Assembly (NCBI GenBank): GCA_039621445.1
Contig: CP154955.1
Coordinates: 49,894,086 to 49,958,085, forward strand
Length of the DNA: 64,000 nucleotides
Reading direction: 5' to 3'
DNA from: Euglena gracilis
Lineage: Eukaryota > Euglenida > Euglenophyceae > Euglenales
This document shows positions 1 to 8,783 of the stretch, piece after piece. The translations under genes were made by a program, and so were the position numbers. Below the pieces are notes generated by a model. It was not told where the DNA came from. It did no database searches and saw nothing but the letters and a program-made list of their open reading frames with translations. Within the stretch, counting starts at the first letter, position 1; every line of letters starts with the position of its first letter.

Positions 1-204
1 ATTTGAATACAAGTTTTATTTCTTTCTTTTACAAAGCTCGAAAGAGCAAAAGTCACTTTCATATAAGGGACTGCCGTCCCACCAATTCTTCTGCTTGTGT
101 GCTTTGCTTTCAAAAGGGGAAAAGGGAAACAAGTTTTACTGTTACTCCCCCCACGGACTTTTCAGGAGGAAAGCCTAAGTAGAAAAGCCGGGGTGGGACG
201 TACA
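1..204 (+). repeat. 3' end of an LTR (element E1), cut by window edge
   Basis: The segment ends in GACGTACA two bases before a primer-binding site. It shares several blocks with the LTR-like piece ending at 45758 and with the remnant ending at 17231: a gtgctttgctt block, a run of the form gggaaaaggg, a tttactgttactc block and the terminal gacgtacact. The 5' part of the LTR lies outside the window. Confidence 0.6.
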
Positions 205-206
205 CT

Positions 207-216
207 TGGTAGCAGA
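207..216 (+). other. Primer-binding site, E1
   Basis: TGGTAGCAGA is complementary to the 3' end of eukaryotic initiator tRNA-Met (which ends in TCTGCTACCA). It starts two bases after the LTR end. The same ten bases follow the related LTR at 45761 and 45831. Confidence 0.6.
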
Positions 217-565
217 ATAGGTTTAACGGTCGAACGACCAAAGAAAAACTCAGAAAAAGGCGCCTAAGCACGGGCGAGGTGTCTCAGGGGCACAAGTGGC
301 TACGGATGCATCACAAAGCCTCTGAGCCCCCACCTTTGCTTATATTTTGGTGTGTTTTAGCACACATTTTTACAATTTTTACAATTTTTCCGATTTTTAC
401 AAATTTTTTCTAATTTTTCATCAGAAATGCAAAGCGCACATGCGCACACGGGAAACGCACCTATTAACTATGCTTAGTTAACAGGTTCGCTCGGTGGACT
501 GCAGAATGCAGACGAAGTCTCTACGGCGACAGGAAATTTTTCCTAACAAGGAGCGGATGCCCAAG

Positions 566-1050
566 TCGCTTTAGCGACAAAAATTTTTATCCACAAAGGG
601 CGAATGCCCCAGCCGCTTCTGCGGTGGAAAATTTTTCCATACAAGGGGCGGACGTCCAAGCCGCTTCGACTGTACCCTCCCCATAACTGGGTTTTCGAAC
701 CAAAACCGCATTAGCGGTGCCCCCCCCCTACAACAAGCCGCTTCGGCGGTTCCCCCCCCTCCAAGGGTCTCCGGACCCAAGCCGCTTCGGCGGGACCCCC
801 CCCCAAAGGGTCTTCGGACCCAAGCCGCTTCGGCGGTACACCCCCCCTCCAAGGGTCTTCGGACCCAAGCCGCTTCGGCGGTGCCCACCCCCTCCAAAGG
901 CCTTCGGACCCATGCCGCTTCGGCGGTGCCCCCCCCTCCAAGGGTCTACGGACCCAACCCGCATTTGCGGACCCACCGTTAAAGCAGCCGCATTTGCGGT
1001 ACAACATAACCCTACAATGGGTCTATGGACCCCCTCTGCTTCTGCGGAGT
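566..1050 (+). repeat. Array of tetraloop hairpins in the E1 leader
   Basis: At least fifteen short perfect inverted repeats with 3-4 nt loops occur in about 480 bases. Two kinds alternate with a period near 49 bp from 738 onward: CCGC-TTCG-GCGG (first at 738-749) and GGGTC-TTCG-GACCC. Other members have TTCT, ATTA, TTTA, ATTTG or CTAC loops. As RNA, many would form C(UUCG)G tetraloops, the most stable class known. The units are separated by C-runs. A long open frame crosses the array on each strand, but it is just a by-product of the period. Confidence 0.8.
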
Positions 1051-1156
1051 CTGACTCACAAGTGGGCAGAATGCCCGAACGGGACTGGCAATTAGTGCCT
1101 TTTGGCACCCAATTGCCTATTAAGCCCCCCCCTTACGAGGGCGGGTTGGAAACACC

Positions 1157-2779
1157 TTGTTTTTTCCAACCCCCCCAGCCCTACCACCGGTAACCCCCAT
1201 TCGGGACTTGCCCCCCCCTCCACAATTGGGAGAAATCCCAAAACTACCTTGGTCCGCTGAAATGCGGTTGGTGGTCCCGGACACTGCTGGTGTCATTGGT
1301 CCCATGGATAATGACCCCGAGGAAGACCGGGATTCGTTCTCCAGTAATGCCGTTGAGCGCGTAGTCGCAAATTTACTGGAGAACCACCCAGTACAACAGC
1401 AATTTCGACACATCGAAGCATGTGTCCAAATTTGCGCTAAAACACTGAACCAAGTCCTACAATTTGATGAAGATAGTCACAAGGCCGTTTTCGGCAAGCT
1501 GGACTTCCTTTGGCAATACATCCAAGAATTTAGACAATTTTGCCAAAAGAATTTTAACTCCACTACAAAGGACCTTCAGAACCTCCACCAAGGTTTTGAC
1601 ACATTTTTGCGCGACACCTTGGTGCAAAACTTCCAACAGGTACAAGAGACCCTCCACACCACGGAATCGCGGAATAACGCAAAATTTTCACAATTACAAC
1701 AAAATCTACAACAATTGTTCACACAAATGGAAAACTTTTCTTATACAATGCAAGAAATGCAGTCCCGCCTACAACAACGGGATAAAGCGCCTACGGGTGC
1801 GGAACTTGGCTCATATGTCTCATATGAGCACTTCTCATCCCTGTCCAATGTTGTACAACAATCCCAAGAACGCATTTTGCGTTTGGGTGATGAAAACGCG
1901 AGTTTTCATCAAAATTTTGCACAAATACGCCAAAACTATGTACAAAGAGCTTTTGCTCAACAACTGGAAGAGCGGATTGCTCGTTTGGAACAAACTTCCT
2001 GCAAATGCGGTGAAGTTTCCCACAATGTGACCACATTGCACACTCAAGTGGCGGAAATCGCGCGGTAAGATTTCCTCCATGAAAAGTGGCAAAACGATAT
2101 ACAAAAGCTTGAAACTGCTTCCAATGCGCTACAAACCGCTACGGCGGAACTCGAATCCCGCGATGCGGTGATTCTTAGCTTACAAACCGCGAATGTGGAA
2201 CTCCAAGACCGAGAAACGGTCATAACTACCATCCAAACCGCGAATGCGGACCTCCAAATTGTGTTTGCAGACCTGAAAACCGCTTTTGCGGATGTTTCGG
2301 GACTACAAACCGCAATTGGGGCCTTACAACGTCGCTTTGTGGAAACTTCCACCAAAAATCCCAGTATGGGAGCACTACGATCCACTGTAACCGATTTGCA
2401 CAATCAGTTACAAGCGGATGTGGACAAAATCGAAGCCGCGTTTGCGGATTTGCACAAACGGTGCAACGGTATTCAAAACTCAATTCCGGATATCACCGGC
2501 ATTGAAACCGCACTTGCGGATTTGAATACCCAACACAAAACCTTACAATCCACCACTTCCCATTTACAAAAAAACGCGTACAAACACTTTCTACAAGGGT
2601 CTCCGGACTCCAACCAACCATCCTCGGATGGACAAACGGTTCGCGAAGTCGAACTACCCCTTTATTTTCGCACGTTCTACGATCAAATGCTTGCGAAAAA
2701 TCAGGAAAACTTACAAGAATTTTCTGAAACCTTGATGAGGAAAGAGAAAATTCGGTCACCCAACAAGTTCTCACACTAA
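1157..2779 (+). pseudogene. E1 gag N-terminal part, coiled coil, broken by one stop
   Basis: Two open stretches (to 2068 and from 2069) lie in the same frame and are separated only by a TAA at 2066-2068. Both halves are glutamine-, asparagine- and leucine-rich with heptad-like spacing, so a long coiled coil continues through the stop. From about 2100 the protein repeats an LQTANADLQ-like phrase whose codons form CCGC-N4-GCGG hairpins in the DNA. This fits the assembly domain of an LTR-element Gag. No ATG marks a clear start; I used the first in-frame methionine after the leader. The stop suggests decay. Confidence 0.5.
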
Positions 2780-3348
2780 AACAAATTTCTTAACAACAAA
2801 TTTCGGTGTTGGAGAACCGACTTTCTACAATGATGGATGACAAAACCGCTGAAAATGCGGTAGGGGTACCCCAACCCACGTTGGGTACCACAACCCCACA
2901 AACCGAGAATCGGTTGAACGCCGTTCCAACATGGAAACTTTGATTAAGCGGGTCCAATTCTTGGACACCACTTTTCCAAAGCTTTCAGCGGATTTGACTC
3001 CATTGTTGACAAATTACCATTTTTGGATGAATTGCCCTCATACCGCAAACGTATTAAGCGTTTGCAGGGTGGTGTTGAACGAATTTCGGACCTTTTCCAA
3101 GTGGTTGGTTCATTGGAACAATGTATCCAAGATTTTGCATTGAGTTTGGACGAGATTCATGCAAAATCACGCAACCCCCCGCACTTTGCCCCTGAAAACC
3201 GTGTTTTCGGTGGTCAAAATGCAACTTCCAGCTCACAACGCGCTTTTCGCGCATCAACCGAAGCATCTTCGGATGCCCGACATCCAACTCGCGACTTTGT
3301 GCATCAAATTCACGATTCGTTGGATGCCAATCCTTCCAAAAGCGCAGT
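2780..3348 (+). pseudogene. E1 gag middle part, frame-shifted
   Basis: Coding-like sequence continues but changes frame. One frame is open across 3023-3415 and another across 3159-3485; both show the same style (hairpin codons such as GCATC-TTCG-GATGC, serine/alanine/aspartate-rich protein). The shift into the zinc-knuckle frame coincides with a C9 run at about 3474-3482. This looks like one gag disrupted by small indels. Confidence 0.4.
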
Positions 3349-5361
3349 ATGCGCACCCTTACAAGCAAGCATCTTCGGATGCACATGCCCTACAAGCATC
3401 CACGGATGCACATAATCATGAACATGCCTACAATCGCGATTACAATCGCCCGTTTATACCACAACTTAAGATTCCCCCCCCCTAAGGGTGAATCTTCGGA
3501 TGAGGAACCGATTTTTACCACAAAAACCGCAAATCCTCCGGTTTTACAACAAGAAATTCGCGAATCCGGACTGATTCACGGTATGAGCCATACCCCTACC
3601 CCGGGTATTGGTCATGGATCGCGAATGCGAAGCACGGAATTTACCGCAGTTCCCCGTTTTGCGGGTGAACAACGGGATTCCTACCCCCCTGGTATGTTAC
3701 CACACCCCGAATCGCGGAATCGCGACAGTTCACAATCCGAATCACGGAATTGCGAACCACAACCATACAATTCGCGGAATTGTGATGTACCAAATACCCA
3801 TGGTGCCTACGGTACCATGAGTACCATCATGGATGCGCAATCGCGCATGCCACAACAACAACCTTATCCCAACAATTACGACGGAAATCGCGGTCCACAA
3901 CGCTATTTTAAAGGTACAATCACAATTGCCAACAAAGTTAAGCCACAATGGGACGGAGATACCACAACTTGGAAACAATTTTGGCGCGACTGGACATACT
4001 ACTGGGACTTGAAGGGTCCAACCCAAGACGGGAACCCCGAGGTAATCAAAATGGAATTCATTGATTGCCTTCCCAAGGAAGAAAAAGATCGCGCCCGACA
4101 ACTTGTGATCCGGAATCGGATTACTTTTGATGAACTGGTTGACCAATATGCGTCAACCTGTTCAAGCCTAATTTCGCGAATTACGCTGGAGAAAAAATGG
4201 CGGCAATTCGCGCCCAGTGACCGAAAATGGAAGTCAATCGACCTTTGGTATTCCAAATGGTTGGGATTGGCTTCTGAGGTTGATGAACTGGGAGAGAACC
4301 AAATGAAAGAACAATTCGATGCGGTTCTCCTCCATTTCATTCCTACAATTATCAAGGACATCCACAGCGAGGAACTCGCGGACAACAAACTTACACTTGA
4401 ACAACGATGGAACTACGTTTCCAAACAAATGAAACTCTCACAACTTTTGGGACAGATACAATCGGCTTACACCCACCACCCTGCCGCTGGTCTCCCTAGC
4501 GGTACGGTAAGTGCCCTACAAAAGACTTCTTCTCCAAAATCGCCAAAATCCCCACGGGGATATGGTAAACATGCAAACTCCCCAAGGGGAGATACAAAAA
4601 CGCGCTATCCACGCTCATCTGACCAATCTTCTGACAAAACTTGCTTTTTGTGCAACAAAGCAGGGCATACGTCCCGTGACTACCCCCACCCTGATACGCG
4701 AAAGCGGTATCCGAGTCCAAGGGGTTCACAATCCTCACGGAGCTCGCGCTCCTCCGGATATTCGCACAAATCTGGACAATCACAATCGTCGGGTTATCGA
4801 CAAAGGTCCCGATCACCGTTCCGTGAACGCGGACGCGATCGCGCACCTCGTGGTCGATCACCCCGACCACCTTACAACCGTGATACAAATCGCGACTCAT
4901 CGCGATCACGTTCGCGAAGTGGATCATCTTCTTCGCGATCGTCATCCGACAAACCGGATTACAACACGAACCGTGGTCGAACGGGATTCCGTTCACCAAG
5001 ACCTCCAATGGGTGAAAGCCCATCACAAAACCGACAAAAGTCACAAAACCGACAAAAGTCACAAAACCGACAAAAGTGTTCCCTTTGTGGATCACATAAC
5101 CACCATTCGTCCAAATGTTACCGTTCTCGCTCTCCCCGCCCGAACCAACGTCACCACAATGATACAAAACACAACAACAAACACAAGTTCGGGTTCAAAA
5201 TCTCCTCTTTGGAGGAGGGAACCCCGGCTTCGGGCAGGGAGGGGGAGAGAACTCCGAATCCTCGTTCGGAGGATGACCGCAATGCGGTCCGCGCATTGCG
5301 CGCTATCTACTCACACAAGAAAACGATAAGCAGCCGAAGTGCTGAATCGGACTTGGAGTAG
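3349..5361 (+). CDS. E1 Gag with retroviral-type zinc knuckles
   Basis: The 670-codon frame holds a capsid-like segment (about residues 200-370, starting with a WDGDTTTWKQFWRDW motif and rich in W, E, K and L) followed by an RS-rich basic tail. Two CCHC boxes are visible. The second (5077-5118) is complete, C-X2-C-X4-H-X4-C. The first (4642-4683) has tyrosine (TAC) where the last cysteine should be. A 15-base tandem repeat near 5031-5070 encodes QNRQKS copies. No reliable start codon is visible because upstream coding is in another frame; the listed start is the first open methionine. Family: Ty3/Gypsy-like Gag by layout; the exact clade is not clear. Confidence 0.65.
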   Translation: MRTLTSKHLRMHMPYKHPRMHIIMNMPTIAITIARLYHNLRFPPPKGESSDEEPIFTTKTANPPVLQQEIRESGLIHGMSHTPTPGIGHGSRMRSTEFTAVPRFAGEQRDSYPPGMLPHPESRNRDSSQSESRNCEPQPYNSRNCDVPNTHGAYGTMSTIMDAQSRMPQQQPYPNNYDGNRGPQRYFKGTITIANKVKPQWDGDTTTWKQFWRDWTYYWDLKGPTQDGNPEVIKMEFIDCLPKEEKDRARQLVIRNRITFDELVDQYASTCSSLISRITLEKKWRQFAPSDRKWKSIDLWYSKWLGLASEVDELGENQMKEQFDAVLLHFIPTIIKDIHSEELADNKLTLEQRWNYVSKQMKLSQLLGQIQSAYTHHPAAGLPSGTVSALQKTSSPKSPKSPRGYGKHANSPRGDTKTRYPRSSDQSSDKTCFLCNKAGHTSRDYPHPDTRKRYPSPRGSQSSRSSRSSGYSHKSGQSQSSGYRQRSRSPFRERGRDRAPRGRSPRPPYNRDTNRDSSRSRSRSGSSSSRSSSDKPDYNTNRGRTGFRSPRPPMGESPSQNRQKSQNRQKSQNRQKCSLCGSHNHHSSKCYRSRSPRPNQRHHNDTKHNNKHKFGFKISSLEEGTPASGREGERTPNPRSEDDRNAVRALRAIYSHKKTISSRSAESDLE

Positions 5362-5375
5362 GGAGCCCGAGGTCT

Positions 5376-6206
5376 GTGGGTACGGACCTCTGGGCTGATG
5401 AACAGACGGAAGTAGGACCTGATCAACCTTACTTTCCCTGCCCATCTGCCTTTTTGGTCGGTACCCGGAAAATTTTCGGGTCCCCCACCACCCACTCCAA
5501 ATTTCTGCCTGGAATGCTGAGCAAAGTAGGAACGGGATCCTGGAATAGTTGGAGAGACAACAATTTTACACCGGATCCTGCACTTTGCGTACCCCCCATG
5601 GAACGTTTGGTCCAAGCGGAAATCCGAACACAAAATTTTTCTGCCAAATGCAAAATTTTGGTCGACACAGGGTGTCGAATCCCTCTTCTCTTTCGAACGG
5701 GATTAATTCCCAACTCCCTCTTGGTGAAAGCCAAGTACCCCATCAAAATTATGACTGCTGACAACAGCCCCATCTGTGGCAGTGACTTGGGATGCTTTTT
5801 GGACATACTCCTCCCCATCATCCCCAAGCACCACTCACAGCCCCCACACATACAAAATTTTCTGGGTACCTGGAGTTACGAATATGGTATCCGCGGGTCT
5901 GACGTATTTTTGGGTTTTCCGTTCTTGCGTCAGAACCGCCTTGTTGTGGATTGCCCCTCCCTCGGTTTGCGCACTACTTCACGCACACAACCCACACCAC
6001 CGAATTTCTCTCCCAAGACATCTTCCCAGATGTCCCCCAGCCTTGCCACAACGTTTTCTACAACCGAAAACACCGTTTCCTACCCTAGGGGTAAAGAGAA
6101 AGCTGCCCCCCTGCCCACTTCACTTTTATCGCGCGTTTCCGATGCGGTAGGGAAAGCGAGTAGCTTAACCCCCCACGTTTCACTGGGTTCCAAGGCGAAA
6201 GCCTAA
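5376..6206 (+). CDS. E1 retropepsin (aspartic protease)
   Basis: This frame lies 14 bases after gag and is shifted -1 relative to it. The protein carries the active-site triad DTG (5664-5672, context KILVDTGCRIPLLF) and, about 80 residues later, a GxxFL element (VFLGFPFLRQNRLVVD) matching the second conserved strand/helix of retropepsins. These enzymes dimerise and cut the Gag-Pol polyprotein. The C-terminal third is a Pro/Ser/Thr-rich linker. The frame ends at TAA 6204-6206 but stays open again immediately after it. In the allelic copy (19953-20705) a TAA at 19908-19910 interrupts the upstream part. Confidence 0.7.
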   Translation: MGTDLWADEQTEVGPDQPYFPCPSAFLVGTRKIFGSPTTHSKFLPGMLSKVGTGSWNSWRDNNFTPDPALCVPPMERLVQAEIRTQNFSAKCKILVDTGCRIPLLFRTGLIPNSLLVKAKYPIKIMTADNSPICGSDLGCFLDILLPIIPKHHSQPPHIQNFLGTWSYEYGIRGSDVFLGFPFLRQNRLVVDCPSLGLRTTSRTQPTPPNFSPKTSSQMSPSLATTFSTTENTVSYPRGKEKAAPLPTSLLSRVSDAVGKASSLTPHVSLGSKAKA

Positions 6207-6644
6207 AGGCCTGAAGAAATTTTGGTGTCGAGTAGCCGCCCCGCTCCACAACTTTTACGTTTTCCACCAGGTGTGTCGATTTCGGACACCCCTGTACACC
6301 CCCCAACAGCTACAACTTCCAACACCCCCATGCACACACTACACATGACTGACATGCACTACCAGACCGACACTTCCTACCAATGCACACATTGTCGGAG
6401 AATTTCCACACAACCTGATTTCGACTGTGGATGTATTGTTGAACCTTCCAAACTGATCGCCTTACACAACAACCAGAGTATACTTGATACCGGAACCGGT
6501 ATCGAGTTTACCCTGACCGCTGAACGAGGACACAACACACCGGGTTGTTACCCGTTGTGTGTTGAAGTACATCGACAATTGGACAAACGCGGAATCGCGC
6601 CCCTGTTCGGAATCGCGAGAATCGCGCAGCAGGACCTCCAATGA
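6207..6644 (+). pseudogene. Continuation of E1 pol-like frame after a stop
   Basis: The protease frame resumes right after TAA 6204-6206 and stays open for about 145 codons. It contains a Cys/His cluster (CTHCRRI... then CGC) but no recognisable enzyme motif. The same TAA is present in the second copy. I cannot assign a function. Confidence 0.35.
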
Positions 6645-6940
6645 CAGAAAGCCAATCTCTCTGACCCCGAATGGCAGAATGCCAACCCCTCCAATGTCCC
6701 TGCATACAAGTGGCAGAATGCCACGACAATTGTCCTCTACACAATACACCTGATACACCTGGTATAATGCCTGATGAAGTGGCTCCGAACACAACGTATT
6801 ACCGATGTGGCTCGGTAAACTGTGTTTCAGCCCTCCATAGGACTGAAACCGCAACAGTTTTCGCGAACCGCATCTGGAATGCGTTCAATTTTGGACAATA
6901 CCGCATTTTGGAAACTTAGTTTTCCAAAATTGCACAAATC
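6645..6940 (+). other. E1 remnant without a clear reading frame
   Basis: Short open stretches in two frames contain clustered cysteines (CQPLQCPC and CHDNC) and hairpin codons like the rest of E1. This is most likely decayed polyprotein sequence; nothing more can be supported. Confidence 0.3.
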
Positions 6941-7396
6941 GTGAAGTCGATGGACCTACAATTGGACATTGACGCATTTTTGTCCAAAACACATTCTCGT
7001 TTATCCAATTACTGGTCAAGCCATACAAATGCGTTTGATAAGTTTTGGGGTGATGTGGTCCTGTGGCTACATCCACCTCTGAAACTTATCCCTCTTGTCG
7101 TTGACAAGATCCTTCGGGATCAAGCACGCGGTGTGCTACTGATTCCTATAAATCCCAAAGCGGAATGGTTCCAACAACTGACGTATGTCACTTTTCATTG
7201 GTGGAATTTACCGAATGACACCTCCTTGTTCGAAGACTTTTGCGGTGTCATGTTACCACCCTTGAAAGAAATCATTTTTCGTGTTTGTTTCTTTGACGCA
7301 TTCGGAACTGTTGACCACACTGACAAATTCCTACGGGATAAAGGTCAGAATGACCAAATATACCAACTATCCGCAGTGATGGAAAGCGGTGGTTAA
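6941..7396 (+). CDS. E1 Dam-like 'PPW-type' domain
   Basis: The 151-residue frame shows DLQLDIDAF (residues 5-13), an N-AFDKFWG stretch (30-37), HPPLKLI (44-50), then K-x4-DQARGVLLIPINPKAEWF (56-77). The order D-xx-A/F, N, DW-like, [N/D]PPW, K, A..lliP, W is that of the Dam-like N6-adenine methyltransferase domain of phages and of DIRS-type retroelements. The catalytic [DN]PP[YFW] is degenerate here (HPPL), so activity is unlikely. A better preserved relative is fused to the cytosine methyltransferase of element E2 (38870-39381). The assignment rests on motif spacing only. Confidence 0.45.
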   Translation: MKSMDLQLDIDAFLSKTHSRLSNYWSSHTNAFDKFWGDVVLWLHPPLKLIPLVVDKILRDQARGVLLIPINPKAEWFQQLTYVTFHWWNLPNDTSLFEDFCGVMLPPLKEIIFRVCFFDAFGTVDHTDKFLRDKGQNDQIYQLSAVMESGG

Positions 7397-7464
7397 CATC
7401 CCAAATCACAAGAATTATGTACAAAGATCAATCGCGAATTCAGTGATGTTTTAGAACAGTTGGA

Positions 7465-8216
7465 CAGCATCATGGCTGAGGCCTTGGGCCCTGGGGCAAC
7501 ATTTCTGAAAAACTTTTCTGTGCCAGTTTTGGCATGAAATGTGTTGAGCCCTGGGACAAAATCTGACAGCATCATGGCTGAAGCCTTGGGCCATGGGGCA
7601 ACATCTCTGAAAAACTTTTCTGTGCCAGATTTGGTTGGAAATGTGTTGATCCCTGTGGCAAAATTTGACAGCATCATGGCAAAAGTCTGGGGCCCTGGTG
7701 CCACATCTCTGAAAAACTTTTCTGTGCCAGTTTTGGCTTGAAATGTGTTGAGCCCTGGGGCAAAATCTGACAGCATCATGGCTGAAGCCTTGGGCCACTT
7801 GGGCATCATGGCAAAAGTCTGGGGCCCTGGGGCCAACTCTGTGAAATGTTTGTAAGGCCCTGGGGCCATAGTGAAGGTTGGAACAGTGAACGCTATGTTA
7901 CAGCACAGGTGGTACAGCAAAGTATAGTGAAACAGGGATAATACTTCCAGCCAACTGGTGTAGCAGATGATGTTGTACTGCTGCAACAACCGCAAGATGA
8001 TGAGCCACGCCAGCAGTTGTCTTCACTGTACTGTACTTCGTTCGGACTTGTACTTCTGTGTCGGGCTTGTGCTGCAGTCAAGACTTCAATGACTTCAATA
8101 CTTGAATGACTTGAATTGTAGGTTGGAACTTCAGGTTGTTCAAAGCTTGAACCCCACCAGGGGCTTTCAGTTTTCCGACATGATATGCGAACGAAAAAAA
8201 ATAGACACTCAGAAAG
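7465..8216. repeat. 102-bp tandem repeat plus 350-bp tail, upstream of HSP90
   Basis: About four units of 102 bp (for example starting at 7522, 7624 and 7726) share gaaaaacttttctgtgcca and gacagcatcatggc. They are followed by a single-copy tail ending aaaaaaatagacactcagaaag. The same array and tail recur at 52080-52963, beside the non-LTR element. The period is divisible by three, so long open frames cross it on the minus strand; I do not regard these as genes. The block ends 124 bp before the HSP90 start codon. Confidence 0.85.
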
Positions 8217-8298
8217 TGAGCTGAACATCCGGGGGATGATCACCGAAGCGAAATTAAGGATGCCCATCCCATCGTTTTTTCTGTTACGAACGTGCGTT

Positions 8299-8325
8299 TC
8301 TTTTGCTCTTGTTTTCTTCTCCCAG
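8299..8325 (+). promoter_or_regulatory. Probable spliced-leader acceptor of HSP90, copy 1
   Basis: A pyrimidine-rich run (tttcttttgctcttgttttc and ttctccc) ends in AG at 8324-8325, leaving a 14-base 5' UTR before the ATG at 8340. Trans-splicing of a leader to such sites is standard in euglenids. Confidence 0.55.
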
Positions 8326-8339
8326 GCTTCGAAGCCACA

Positions 8340-8783
8340 ATGACAGCTGAAACTTACACCTTCCAAGCTGAAATCAACCAGTTGATGAGTTTGATCATCA
8401 ACACATTTTACTCCAACAAGGAAATCTTCCTCAGAGAGCTGATTTCGAACTCCTCCGATGCATTGGACAAGATTCGGTACCAGTCCTTGACCGACAAATC
8501 TGTGTTAGACGTCGAGCCAAATTTCTTCATTCACATCATTCCTGACAAGGCCAACAAAACACTGACCATTCATGACTCTGGCATTGGCATGACCAAGGCA
8601 GATTTGATCAACAACCTGGGCACCATTGCCAGGTCTGGAACAAAGCAATTCATGGAATCCTTGTCTGCTGGAGCAGACATCAGCATGATTGGTCAGTTCG
8701 GTGTTGGCTTCTACTCTGCCTATCTTGTTGCTGAAAAGGTTGTCGTTGTCTCAAAAAATATGGAAGACGATTGCTATGTTTGG
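8340..8783 (+). CDS. HSP90: HSP90 copy 1, exon 1
   Basis: 148 codons, nearly the whole N-terminal ATPase. It ends at Tyr-Val-Trp. The intron (8784-9404) starts ggaCAGgcct and ends aggcCTAtttgg, so CAG sits at +4 to +6 and CTA at -8 to -6. AGGCCT near both ends can pair. Confidence 0.92.

Larger units (their letters stand above)
1..7464 (+). mobile_element. Decayed LTR retroelement E1 (gag-pro, no RT)
   Basis: The stretch runs from an LTR tail and primer-binding site through a hairpin-rich leader, a gag reading frame with a CCHC zinc knuckle, a retropepsin and a Dam-like PPW domain. No reverse transcriptase, RNase H or integrase motif was found in any frame before the 102-bp repeat begins near 7465, and no 3' LTR follows. 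The gag frame is broken by a stop and several frame changes. I infer a non-autonomous or internally deleted relative of the other LTR elements in the window. Its 3' half recurs at 19320-21963. Confidence 0.7.

Noticed and set aside
717-1193. 158-residue Pro/Arg-rich frame in the E1 leader
   Set aside because: Arises from the hairpin array; ends abruptly and overlaps the PBS-to-gag leader.
7393-7995. Long minus-strand frame with a repeated GTEKFFRDVAPGP phrase, also at 21892-22492 and 52005-52847
   Set aside because: Product of the 102-bp tandem repeat whose length is a multiple of three.
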